DNA from: a virus
DNA length: 20,522 bases
Virus record (IMG/VR): IMGVR_UViG_3300030116_002138
Coordinates: 1 to 20,522 of that record
Direction: 5' to 3' (one strand)
Shown: positions 1 through 7,981 of the stretch, in pieces
Numbering within the stretch: position 1 is the first letter of the stretch
Layout: each line of letters opens with the position of its first letter
Position numbers and translations under genes: made by a program
Notes under the pieces: generated by a model
Databases searched by the model: none
Told to the model about the DNA's origin: nothing
What the model saw: only the letters and a program-made list of their open reading frames with translations

Positions 1-291
1 CGCGAGGAGGCCGAGAAAGAGTACGGACCTGTATTGCGTAGGGCTTTTACTTACAAGGCGCTGAACAGGCTTATACAGGGATCTGCGGCAGATCAAACCA
101 AGGTTGCTATGGCAGAGTGCTACAAGGAAGGTTTGGTGCCATTGCTCACGGTGCATGACGAACTCTGCTTCAATGTCGAGTCCGAGGAGCAAGCGGCAAG
201 AATCACGGAGATCATGGAGACAAGCATGGAACTCAAGGTGCCAAGCAAGGTCGATCAGGAACTAGGGGACAACTGGGGGCAGGTAGGTTAG
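1..291 (+). CDS. DNA polymerase family A, C-terminal fragment
   Basis: This is the C-terminal end of a phage replicative DNA polymerase of the Pol I/T7 family. The reading frame is open from base 1, so the gene begins left of the window; the TTG at 34 is only an internal codon. Visible landmarks are the conserved NRLIQGSAAD segment (about residues 22-31 of the fragment) and polymerase motif C, VHDEL, at residues 51-55, whose Asp53 is expected to bind catalytic metal. The ending, with an LGDNWGQ stretch, fits a normal C-terminus. It would copy phage DNA in the host cytoplasm. It is the only plus-strand gene here and marks the edge of a replication module. Its TAG stop overlaps the stop of the opposing lysozyme gene. 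The family is clear; the exact phage lineage is not. Confidence 0.93.
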   Translation, partial: REEAEKEYGPVLRRAFTYKALNRLIQGSAADQTKVAMAECYKEGLVPLLTVHDELCFNVESEEQAARITEIMETSMELKVPSKVDQELGDNWGQVG

Positions 292-734
292 TCGGCCAAC
301 GCCCTCATCCGGTCAACCAAGCGCCTAGCTCGATTCGGAACCTGCGTATACCAGCGCGAGTCAACCATCTCATCCGCTGCTTTGTTCCAGTCCCTAGCAT
401 CAACGCCAGCTTTCATACCCTTGAACTTGGATAGTCGAGGCCGACCCATGTTGAACATCATGTTGCAGATGATATGCTGTGCTTCTTCTGGCAAGTCGTC
501 AAAGTCAGGATACAATACTTTGCATTCGTCAATCGTCACTGCCATGTCTAACGCAAAAAGGTTTTGCACACGATCCTGTTCTACAACTGTGCCGACAGGT
601 TTACCGTGTTCTTCATCAGTTTCAGTAATTAGATGCCCTATGCCACAAGTTGGCAGACCAAGATGATCCAAATAGATCTCGTATTTGCAACCTTCATCTT
701 CCGCGATTTCTTCGCGTAATTTATCTTTGTTCAT
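288..734 (-). CDS. T4-type lysozyme (endolysin, GH24)
   Basis: A 148-residue peptidoglycan-cleaving muramidase closely resembling phage T4 lysozyme (164 aa). The catalytic triad is in place: Glu14 in EDEG, Asp23 in YLDHLG and Thr29 before CGIGH, with the same E-x8-D-x5-T spacing as T4 (Glu11, Asp20, Thr26). The C-terminal region keeps the family's SRWYxQxPNRARR stretch. There is no signal peptide or N-terminal membrane segment, so as an endolysin it would need a holin, and none is visible in this window. The ATG overlaps the stop of the upstream 1076-aa gene as ATGA, with an AAGGA ribosome site upstream, so translation is probably coupled. It is the last gene of the minus-strand block. A virion-borne role cannot be excluded, because it directly follows putative ejection proteins. 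Confidence 0.93.
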   Translation of the reverse strand: MNKDKLREEIAEDEGCKYEIYLDHLGLPTCGIGHLITETDEEHGKPVGTVVEQDRVQNLFALDMAVTIDECKVLYPDFDDLPEEAQHIICNMMFNMGRPRLSKFKGMKAGVDARDWNKAADEMVDSRWYTQVPNRARRLVDRMRALAD

Positions 735-3700
735 GGTGTTGTCCTTCCTAATTGCTGCGCCAGTGCCGCTGTCGCAGGATCAGGTAATAAGATTGGTGAA
801 ACTCCTCCAGCCGTGCCTGCCCCACCAGGCTGTACGTTTGGTGCTTGAGTTATGGCTGTCTGAGCCGTTTGTAATGCTTGATTGACTACAGGAGCAAGTT
901 GTTGTCTAGCCGCCGCTGTCACAGGGCGTACTTCTTCTGCTGTTTGCTCTACGCTCATGCGTGTGCCTTGAACCGTAGCCGCAGACATGATTTGCCAGAA
1001 TGCTTGAAAACCCTGTGCAATGGGATCATTAGCCTTAAATTTGCCAGACATAAATTCTTTGACACTGTTAGGCTTACGAGAAGCCATCATCATGCGAAGA
1101 ACCTTTGGATTACGCAATGCTTTAGACATCCCTGCGTACATAACAGCGGTCGGCAACGCTGTAGTCAGGTTACCCATAAGTTGAAACAGACCTAAACCAA
1201 GAGCAATATTTGGTGCCGCAAGACCACCTTTACCAGCAATCGAGGCGTTAGACGCACGAACCATAGTCTCTGCCATGGCTGTCAAACCCTCTGCGCCATT
1301 AGGTCCGAACATTGCATTTAGTGTATCGTCACCATAAGACCGCAATACAGATTGAAGTTTGTTACCAAGCCTGCCAGATTTAAATGATTCTATAAAATCA
1401 TCTGTCATACGAACTTGTCCAGCTTCGTCTACTGTAGCACCGACCTGCTTTAGAATTCTGCCCATTGCGGCATCTTTCACTTGATTCATTCTTTCAGGAG
1501 ACAAAAATCTTTGCGCCTGACGAATAGAACTAGGTGAGTTAAACACTGCCTGTGCAATCACTTCAGGGTCGTCTGTCTGTTGCAAGGTGTTTATTAACCT
1601 GTCTCTATTCAAAGCAGAGCGTGCGGTCTGTGCAGCTTGAAAATCTTTGAGTGCTTGACCAAGAGGCTTACTACGCAATGCCTCTGCAACTCCTGGTGAA
1701 AGGTTCGCCTTGCCACGCTCAAGAACACTAATGACATCGTCTAATGCTCTCATGTCTTCGCCAAACAACTTATCAACTGTTGTCCCCTTCTGGCGTATGT
1801 TTGCAACAAGTTCAATCGGATCAATAACCGCCTCTCCTGTTGCAGGGTCAATGGTCCGAGATGCACGGATTTGCTTCTCAAGATACATCTTAGCCAAGCC
1901 TTGACGAACCTCATCAGCCATTTCTGAACCTTTGCCGCGTATCGTTGCACGTTCAAAGGCTTCACGTTCCAAGCGTGCCGCCTCTTGTTCCACGAATCGT
2001 CTAGTCGGATCGTTAGGAGCAAGATTCTCTACATCTTTGAGAGCTTCTTCTACGGTACGTCCACCAATGCGTTGTTGTTTTAAGATTCGGGCACCAGCGT
2101 CCAAGTCTGCAATACCTGCCTCTGCGCCAAGTGCCTTGTTTGTTGGCACACCACGAATGGCTTTGAACAGTTGATCAAGTGCTTCTGGGTTGTCTTCCTG
2201 TACAATCTTGTCAAAGATGAACTTCATGTTCATCTGACCATTTTGTGCCTGCTTGACGATGTCCTGCACTACTACGTTGTCAAAACGTTTTACCCCAGTG
2301 CGATATAAGTTGTTTGTTCTACGCAACAGACTCAATGCTTCTTGTGCATCGCCAAAACTAACACCGTCTAACTGAAAGTCTTTTGGCAGTCTAAATGTTT
2401 CGTCTCCAACAACAGCTTTTCCATCTGGTGATTTGAAGTTACGCATTTGAGATAATTTAATTTCGGCATCAAGAAAAGCATCGTTAATAGATGCCTTTAA
2501 CGAACCTAATGCTCCTACATTAACATCGTTCATTAATGCTGGATTGTAAGTTGCGTCTGTCAAACCTTTTCGTAAACGAGCCACTTCTTGAGGTGTGGCA
2601 AACTCTCCAAGTGCTCTAACCTTTGCGGCAAATCCTGTACTGGCAATATCAGCTATACTATCTGTCTCAAGACGCTTGAGTTCGTCTTTTATTCCTTTCG
2701 TAGGAATAATTTTTGCACCGCGCAGCTTGTCCGTTGTCATGGTGTACAGGCGGTCTACATCCTCATCAAAGACAGCTTTACGCTGGTAAATCATGTCCTT
2801 CAGATCTTTTGGTATGGTCTTACCATCCTTCAAGTTACGCATGACTTGATCTATTTCATTGCGCACAGCATCATCCATCCGGCGTTGAGCTTGAGCAAGC
2901 TTCTCATCTCCAGATGCAAAGTAGTCGGTAATGTCTTTCTTTACGATTTCGTCAAGGTTATTGATTGCTGAGTCATCTGCAATACCAGCGGCTCGAAGAT
3001 CAGCGACTACTTGCTGTAGATTTTGCATCGCGGCCTTTTGATTCGGAAAGACCCCTTCGTACACCGCTTGCAAACGGTTCAGGATAGGACGAAACTCTTC
3101 ACTAGTTGCGCCTGCTACGGTTGGACGATAGCCACGATTGATTACTTCACGAGCCTGTGCACGCAATGCTTCGTTTGCCTCACCCCCAGGGCCTTTAATG
3201 ATACGACCAAAGAGTTTTGATATGCCTCGCCCAACGCCCTCACCAAGACCGCCAAACACGCCTTCCATTGCAACATCACGAGCAATTTCACCAGCAGACT
3301 GCATTTGTAGTCCTTCAGCAGTCTCGATACCTTCGTCAAGAAGTTTACCCGCTGCTGTTGCTCCACCAACAATTAGCATACCTGGAAGAAATCCTACACC
3401 AGATGCAAGAAGCGATGCGCCAATACCCGTGGCAATGGGAAGAGCCGTTGCTCCAGCAAACTCTTTAACGTCATTAAACGAAAAGCCTTCTTCGTCTATC
3501 GCAAGTTCACGGCCTTCACCCAGACCAAGTTTGGTGCGTCCGTCCTGTGTCAGGATATGTCTGCCTAATGGATCTACACGGAAACCCTCCTCACCTACAA
3601 TGCCTCGTAGATAACCAGACTTTTCTTCCGTGTTGTCCATGCGACCAAACTGAAAGCGCGAGAACCCAGCAACACTATCTAAACCCGTGCGGTAATCGAC

Positions 3701-3961
3701 ACCAGGTTCTTTGTACTTGCTGACGTATTCATCCTCGGTGATCGGAGCACCCGTCGCTGGATCTATGCCAGCTAATCTCTTCTGCCTAGCATAATCACGA
3801 ATTTCGTCTAATGACGCTGTAGCAAAATCTAATTCAGTTTGTGACGGTTGAGGCGCACTAAACTGATTGATAATTGCTTGCTGTTCTTCGGCTGTAGGCG
3901 CATCCCCAGCAATATCAACCTGAACTGGTCCTTGAGCGGTTTCAACGACAATTGAACCCAT
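731..3961 (-). CDS. Large putative internal virion / DNA-ejection protein
   Basis: A 1076-residue protein I do not recognise by name. It has a short beta-like N-terminus, then charged segments and a long hydrophobic Gly/Ala-rich stretch at about residues 169-205. A long helical, probably coiled-coil middle follows, rich in Lys, Glu, Arg and Ala (about 260-880). A second hydrophobic stretch lies at about 905-945, and the Gln/Ala/Pro-rich tail ends near SPILLPDPATAALAQQL. A large helical protein with potential membrane-inserting segments, late in a structural operon after the tail nozzle, fits proteins ejected from podovirus heads to help DNA cross the envelope; this role is inferred. No catalytic motif for a transglycosylase is apparent. 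The ATG at 3961 has GGAG upstream and lies 9 bases after the 705-aa gene. Confidence 0.6.
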   Translation of the reverse strand: MGSIVVETAQGPVQVDIAGDAPTAEEQQAIINQFSAPQPSQTELDFATASLDEIRDYARQKRLAGIDPATGAPITEDEYVSKYKEPGVDYRTGLDSVAGFSRFQFGRMDNTEEKSGYLRGIVGEEGFRVDPLGRHILTQDGRTKLGLGEGRELAIDEEGFSFNDVKEFAGATALPIATGIGASLLASGVGFLPGMLIVGGATAAGKLLDEGIETAEGLQMQSAGEIARDVAMEGVFGGLGEGVGRGISKLFGRIIKGPGGEANEALRAQAREVINRGYRPTVAGATSEEFRPILNRLQAVYEGVFPNQKAAMQNLQQVVADLRAAGIADDSAINNLDEIVKKDITDYFASGDEKLAQAQRRMDDAVRNEIDQVMRNLKDGKTIPKDLKDMIYQRKAVFDEDVDRLYTMTTDKLRGAKIIPTKGIKDELKRLETDSIADIASTGFAAKVRALGEFATPQEVARLRKGLTDATYNPALMNDVNVGALGSLKASINDAFLDAEIKLSQMRNFKSPDGKAVVGDETFRLPKDFQLDGVSFGDAQEALSLLRRTNNLYRTGVKRFDNVVVQDIVKQAQNGQMNMKFIFDKIVQEDNPEALDQLFKAIRGVPTNKALGAEAGIADLDAGARILKQQRIGGRTVEEALKDVENLAPNDPTRRFVEQEAARLEREAFERATIRGKGSEMADEVRQGLAKMYLEKQIRASRTIDPATGEAVIDPIELVANIRQKGTTVDKLFGEDMRALDDVISVLERGKANLSPGVAEALRSKPLGQALKDFQAAQTARSALNRDRLINTLQQTDDPEVIAQAVFNSPSSIRQAQRFLSPERMNQVKDAAMGRILKQVGATVDEAGQVRMTDDFIESFKSGRLGNKLQSVLRSYGDDTLNAMFGPNGAEGLTAMAETMVRASNASIAGKGGLAAPNIALGLGLFQLMGNLTTALPTAVMYAGMSKALRNPKVLRMMMASRKPNSVKEFMSGKFKANDPIAQGFQAFWQIMSAATVQGTRMSVEQTAEEVRPVTAAARQQLAPVVNQALQTAQTAITQAPNVQPGGAGTAGGVSPILLPDPATAALAQQLGRTTP

Positions 3962-3970
3962 GACGCTCTC

Positions 3971-6088
3971 CTATCCAGCCGATGGAAGTTTAAATATAGG
4001 CATGCCTTGAGCGTTTTTCTGACCAGTATCAACCAAACCTAAAGAAGTTCTTTGACCAACACCAAACGGTTCAAGTGCTTTTTTAGATTGAGCGAGAAGT
4101 GTCACCGCAGAACCTTGTCCTTGACCTGGAAGTATTCTATTAGTCAAACGATCTTCGATGCCTCTCATATCACCTGCTGCTGTAGCTTGATTTCTTCTAA
4201 ACTCATTAACGACACCTTGTAACTTGCTGGCTAAAACATTTTCATCAATCATGGCTAAGTTAAACGTGCCGCCTTCTAATATCGCTGAATCAATATATGC
4301 ATCTGCCAAGAATTGAACGTCTTTATTTGAGATGGAGTTAGCTGATTGAACTCCCGCGAGTGAAACAGGAATTAGTTTTTGAAAAGCCATCCGAACATTC
4401 TTTTCAAAATCAGCTTTAGTTTGATATTTTGTACCAAGGTCAAGACCACCAGCATTAGCAAGTTTGTTTGCAAAATCTTTAATTGAACCTTTTAAACCCG
4501 TGACTGATCCATCGTCTGCTAGATTCAATAGTGCTTTTTCTGTAAACTCAATGCCGACTTCAGCATCAATGTATCGTTTTGCAGCTTTACCATAACTTTC
4601 TTGGATATCTTTTGCCGCTGTGTCTGAAAGCACAAGTTCTTTTCTTAACGCCGCAGTTTGAGCGTTTACATTTTTTATTCTTTCTAAAGCTGCTTTTTCT
4701 TGAGCTAAGAACACATCTTTATCCAGTAGCCCCTCTGGGATTTTACCATCATTTGCCAACAGTTCTGTCATGCTTATTCGGGCAGGTTTCCCATTCTTGT
4801 CTACTAATTTTAAGAAATTACGATCATCAAGTCTTTCTTGTGCTCTCAACTTACCAGTTTCGCTCAATCCATACTGCAAGGCAGACAGCTTTAACTGACG
4901 ATCAAATTCAGATTTTTTATTCTTGTCCTTAATCAGCATGTCTGCGCCATCACTCAACGCTTTTGAAATATTCTCAATAGCGCGAGGACTTTTACCTGCG
5001 GCCATGGCAAAGCCAATTTTGGCAAGAATAAGGCCACTGTCTGCACCCTCATAGCCTGGTGCCTTGTCCATGAACTCTTTGATAAACCCATCAAGTGTCT
5101 TTTCTTGTTCTTCTTTGGTGCCACTGTTTATGACACGATCAATCTCTTCTTTGGCGCTAACACCATCTGTTGCTGTAGTGCCATCTTGTTTGCTTGGTGT
5201 AGCATCATCCTCGCCATCGTCATCAATGGTTGCCTGTGTTTCTACAAGATCATCACCCTCTTCTTCGTCCCTACCAGGCACAAGGCTATCAGTCAGGTTT
5301 CTTAAAGCATCCTCTTGTGCATCGGCACTTGCAGGAAACGCTCCAGTCTCTTGATCTGTCACATACAGACCGCCTTGTGCGGTGATGTCCTGTGCCTGAC
5401 GGATCTGTTGATCACGAGCCATACGCTCATCCGCAGGGATCTTGGATGCATCTGTGTCCCCTTGAGTTCCTACAACTAACCCCTTGAACGCACTAGGCGG
5501 CACAGCGCCACCTCTTGATGAGGCTGTTTGCAAGTTAGTCGGATCCATGAAACTAATATCAAGGCTCTTTAAGAAGTCCTGACTTAACTGAGGACCCGCT
5601 GCTTTATCAGCAGGCATAGAACCGTCTTTACTGCCTAACAATGTCTTTGCTGCTGTACCTGCGGCGCCCTCAACAAAGCCTCTTAATTGACCACCTGTTT
5701 GAGCCGCCGGACCTAACAACGCTTGAATACCACTACCTAAACGAGTTTTACCGAAATTACCCATGCTGTCTGCTAAACCCTGTTTAGATAAAAACCCTTG
5801 TTCGGCGCCTCTTAACACGCTGAACTCAGAAGCAGTTAACGGTTTGCCAGAGATGTATCGTTGAGCCAACTCACCTATATTGGCACGAGCAAAAGGACCG
5901 GTAAATTTCGGAGCGGTATATACACTGGGTAAGCCTGAAAGATTAGTTGTTGTGCCCATCGTCCTAGCACGGGTTAAAGGACTTGTTATCCCACCGTTTG
6001 AGAACATTGCAACGTTAGGTATACCCGCAGTTCTGTTAAGAGCGTTACGAGCGTTGCGATTAAACATCTTGCGGTTGTAAATGCTCAT
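3971..6088 (-). CDS. Putative internal virion protein, 705 aa
   Basis: Not recognised by name. The N-terminus is basic, with many Arg and Asn (MSIYNRKMFNRNARNALNR), followed by Gly-rich segments. A very acidic low-complexity stretch lies around residues 270-305 (DEEEGDD, then DDDGEDD). A helical region follows with the sequence AKIGFAMAAGKSPRAIENI, a motif I associate with virion proteins of marine phages. The remainder is predicted mostly alpha-helical with short Ala/Lys/Glu-rich runs. Its place between the 290-aa and 1076-aa proteins suggests a member of the same ejection or inner-core set; this is inference from position. The start overlaps the upstream stop as ATGA, implying coupled translation. 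The C-terminus is a short Gly/Pro/Ser-rich tail. Confidence 0.6.
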   Translation of the reverse strand: MSIYNRKMFNRNARNALNRTAGIPNVAMFSNGGITSPLTRARTMGTTTNLSGLPSVYTAPKFTGPFARANIGELAQRYISGKPLTASEFSVLRGAEQGFLSKQGLADSMGNFGKTRLGSGIQALLGPAAQTGGQLRGFVEGAAGTAAKTLLGSKDGSMPADKAAGPQLSQDFLKSLDISFMDPTNLQTASSRGGAVPPSAFKGLVVGTQGDTDASKIPADERMARDQQIRQAQDITAQGGLYVTDQETGAFPASADAQEDALRNLTDSLVPGRDEEEGDDLVETQATIDDDGEDDATPSKQDGTTATDGVSAKEEIDRVINSGTKEEQEKTLDGFIKEFMDKAPGYEGADSGLILAKIGFAMAAGKSPRAIENISKALSDGADMLIKDKNKKSEFDRQLKLSALQYGLSETGKLRAQERLDDRNFLKLVDKNGKPARISMTELLANDGKIPEGLLDKDVFLAQEKAALERIKNVNAQTAALRKELVLSDTAAKDIQESYGKAAKRYIDAEVGIEFTEKALLNLADDGSVTGLKGSIKDFANKLANAGGLDLGTKYQTKADFEKNVRMAFQKLIPVSLAGVQSANSISNKDVQFLADAYIDSAILEGGTFNLAMIDENVLASKLQGVVNEFRRNQATAAGDMRGIEDRLTNRILPGQGQGSAVTLLAQSKKALEPFGVGQRTSLGLVDTGQKNAQGMPIFKLPSAG

Positions 6089-6957
6089 GAACCACCACCG
6101 AATAAGCCACCAAAGATACCACCTTCACCAAATGCACCAGCTTGTTGAAGACCAGCCACGCCCATACCTATACCACCAAGCTGTGACAGGAAGCTAGGTT
6201 TGGGTGTCGTAGTAGACTGTAACGTGCTCGTTGTTGACGGTACGCCACGGAAAATATCAGACATAAATCCGATACGTTGATACGGCTCAAACTGGCGTTC
6301 AAGGCTCGTGGCACGTTGTGCGTCAAGCTCAAGCTGTTGTTGCTGTTGCTCCATGCCGCCAAGCTGTGACAGGATACCAACGTCACGTTGTTGTGCCGCC
6401 TGTGCAGACTCACCTAGTGCCGCCTGTTGCAATCCTAACTTACCAAACAGTTCACCCGCTTGTTGTGCTCGATCCTGTGCAGACTCAAACGCTTGCGCTC
6501 GTAGTTGTGCAGACTGTCTGGCAAAAGCGTCTTGCGTGTTGCGCTGTAGTTCTTGTTCTGCTACGGCCTGTCTTGACCCACCAAAAGCACCCTGACCAAT
6601 CGCCGCGTCTCCGATCCGCTTACGCTCCATGTCTGACTGACGCTGAAGATCGCTAAGACTTTGATCAAGTACTTGATCAACAAAAGGAGACATGTATGCC
6701 TGAAAAGAACCAGGCTGTAAGGATGCAACCCCCTGTCCAAGTGTGGCCGCACCTGCCTGCATCATGGGCATAAATGATCCAACACCAGAATATCCTAAGT
6801 TTACAGCGGCCTGTTGACCAGGTGTAAGAGGTGCAACCTGATACTCAGGTATGGTCGTTGGCTGATTTGCCAAGGTTTGCGTGCTAGTAAGAAGATCCTT
6901 TAAGAAAGTCTCTTGATACGGAGGGAGAACGGTTTGTGTTTTTACAACGCTACTCAT
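6085..6957 (-). CDS. Putative small internal virion protein, 290 aa (GAFGGSRQ motif)
   Basis: A Gln/Ala-rich, largely helical protein. The N-terminus has PYQETFLKDLL, then LTPGQQAAVNLGYSG. A central motif GAFGGSRQAVAEQELQRN, around residues 118-135, is one I know from uncharacterised marine phage structural proteins. A long Ala/Gln/Glu helix follows, including a run of five Gln, and the C-terminus is Gly/Phe-rich (GGIFGGLFGGGS) and could be membrane-active. A role in DNA ejection or the inner core is inferred from composition and from its place upstream of the two larger proteins. Two starts are possible: GTG at 6960 or ATG at 6957. I chose the ATG because it forms a TGATG junction with the upstream stop and sits 7 bases after AAAGGA, against 4 for the GTG. 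Confidence 0.65.
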   Translation of the reverse strand: MSSVVKTQTVLPPYQETFLKDLLTSTQTLANQPTTIPEYQVAPLTPGQQAAVNLGYSGVGSFMPMMQAGAATLGQGVASLQPGSFQAYMSPFVDQVLDQSLSDLQRQSDMERKRIGDAAIGQGAFGGSRQAVAEQELQRNTQDAFARQSAQLRAQAFESAQDRAQQAGELFGKLGLQQAALGESAQAAQQRDVGILSQLGGMEQQQQQLELDAQRATSLERQFEPYQRIGFMSDIFRGVPSTTSTLQSTTTPKPSFLSQLGGIGMGVAGLQQAGAFGEGGIFGGLFGGGS

Positions 6958-7754
6958 CACGCCATCCTTTCAAACTTGTCCATCATGGCGTACATGACTT
7001 TGGCGCCTTTTTTAGGATCGCCGTTTCCTGCACCAGTGACAGCTTTCTTTGTCATGACAAACTCCTCATCCGAGAGCCGTGCCTCCTGAACCTTCTGACC
7101 ATTCTGATATATGCCGGCCTTTACATCATCCGAGGTTCCAGTACCTGGACCCTCAATCAGACCGCCCATGTTTAGAGATACAATACCGCTTGTCCCTCTG
7201 TCTTTTACCGCAGCCTCAAGTTCTTCTATCGTATCATACGCGGCGCCTGTAACAGGATCCACGAACAGTCCTGCTATGTTTTTACCGGTGTAATCTGGTC
7301 TGGATTCAAGTTGCATGTCACCATCATCAGTAATCTCTTCATCACCTACACCTGCTAGACCAAGCAAGGATGTGCCTAACACTGCATCTCCAATCGTTAT
7401 GCCAGAACCAAAGATGCCACCCTTACTCGCGGCTGCTTTAGCTATTGCATCTCCACCTGCACCAATCTGCCCTGCTTGCATACGAGCCTGATCAGCCAAT
7501 ATTTTTTGCGTGGCGGCTTCTTTAGCGGCGGCGCCTGCACCAGCACCTTGCACACCCAATGAACCAAGTCCTGCCCCTGCGCCACCGGCCAATATGGCAT
7601 TCTTTACAGCGTCTTCAGCGTCACCGCCAGCCACTAACGTGCCAATCCCAGAGCCAAGAGCCGCGTTAAGGGCGGCGCTACCCGCAGGACCACCTAAAAA
7701 GTATCCTGCCGCTGCACCTGCTATCGGTAATAATTTTTTAAGACTTAATCCCAT
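6957..7754 (-). CDS. Gly/Ala-rich putative virion protein, 265 aa
   Basis: The N-terminal half (about residues 1-110) is strongly Gly/Ala-rich and hydrophobic, resembling a chain of small-residue helices that could associate with membrane or pack inside the virion. The C-terminal part carries the sequence GLIEGPGTGTSDDVKAGIY, then LSDEEFVMTKKAV and GDPKKGAKVMYAMMDKFE (about residues 198-262). I recognise this C-terminal pattern from many marine phage structural proteins, where its function is undefined. The gene starts at a TAATG overlap with the 75-aa gene and ends at a TGATG overlap with the 290-aa gene, so it lies in a translationally coupled chain after the tail nozzle. Virion component is likely; the specific role is unknown. 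Confidence 0.65.
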   Translation of the reverse strand: MGLSLKKLLPIAGAAAGYFLGGPAGSAALNAALGSGIGTLVAGGDAEDAVKNAILAGGAGAGLGSLGVQGAGAGAAAKEAATQKILADQARMQAGQIGAGGDAIAKAAASKGGIFGSGITIGDAVLGTSLLGLAGVGDEEITDDGDMQLESRPDYTGKNIAGLFVDPVTGAAYDTIEELEAAVKDRGTSGIVSLNMGGLIEGPGTGTSDDVKAGIYQNGQKVQEARLSDEEFVMTKKAVTGAGNGDPKKGAKVMYAMMDKFERMA

Positions 7755-7981
7755 TATGTAGCTACCTTAACAGTTCCGCTGTCATTATACAACGCTCCAG
7801 GCTCAAGACCGGTAGGTGAAGTAGGCAATTGAGTAAGGGTGATTTTTGTACCTCTCAACTCACCTGGGTTTTGCAACTGTACCACAAGTTGAGTCAATGA
7901 TCGAACCATCTCATCAAAGTATTGCCTGTCGTACTCCTCTGGCGGCAGAGGAAACTGTGGTGGTACAAGTTCTCTACTCAT
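7754..7981 (-). CDS. Small conserved-looking phage protein, 75 aa
   Basis: A short protein of unknown function. It starts MSRELVPPQFPLPP, continues with a helical segment containing YDRQYFDEMVRSLTQLV, and ends with a Pro/Gly-rich stretch including LEPGALYNDSGTVKV. There is no signal peptide or membrane segment. Its reality is supported by position: its ATG overlaps the stop of the nozzle gene as ATGA, and its TAA overlaps the next ATG as TAATG, so it fills its slot exactly. It could be a small tail or head-tail accessory protein, but nothing in the sequence decides this. Confidence 0.7.
   Translation of the reverse strand: MSRELVPPQFPLPPEEYDRQYFDEMVRSLTQLVVQLQNPGELRGTKITLTQLPTSPTGLEPGALYNDSGTVKVAT

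Noticed and set aside
34-36. TTG as start of the polymerase gene
   Set aside because: The frame is open and polymerase-like from base 1, so this is an internal codon of a gene that begins outside the window.
270-320. Rho-independent terminator at the convergent junction
   Set aside because: G-rich and C-rich runs occur near 275-305, but I could not build a clear stem followed by a T run on either strand.
3138-3614. Plus-strand open frame of 158 codons
   Set aside because: It lies entirely antisense to the well-formed 1076-aa gene, and its translation is a Pro/Ser/Arg-rich composition typical of a shadow frame; no ribosome site or homology-like motif is visible.
6308-6656. Two overlapping plus-strand frames rich in Cys/Ala/Ser or Val/Gln
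   Set aside because: They arise as antisense readings of the Gln/Ala-rich repeats of the 290-aa protein and show no gene-like features.
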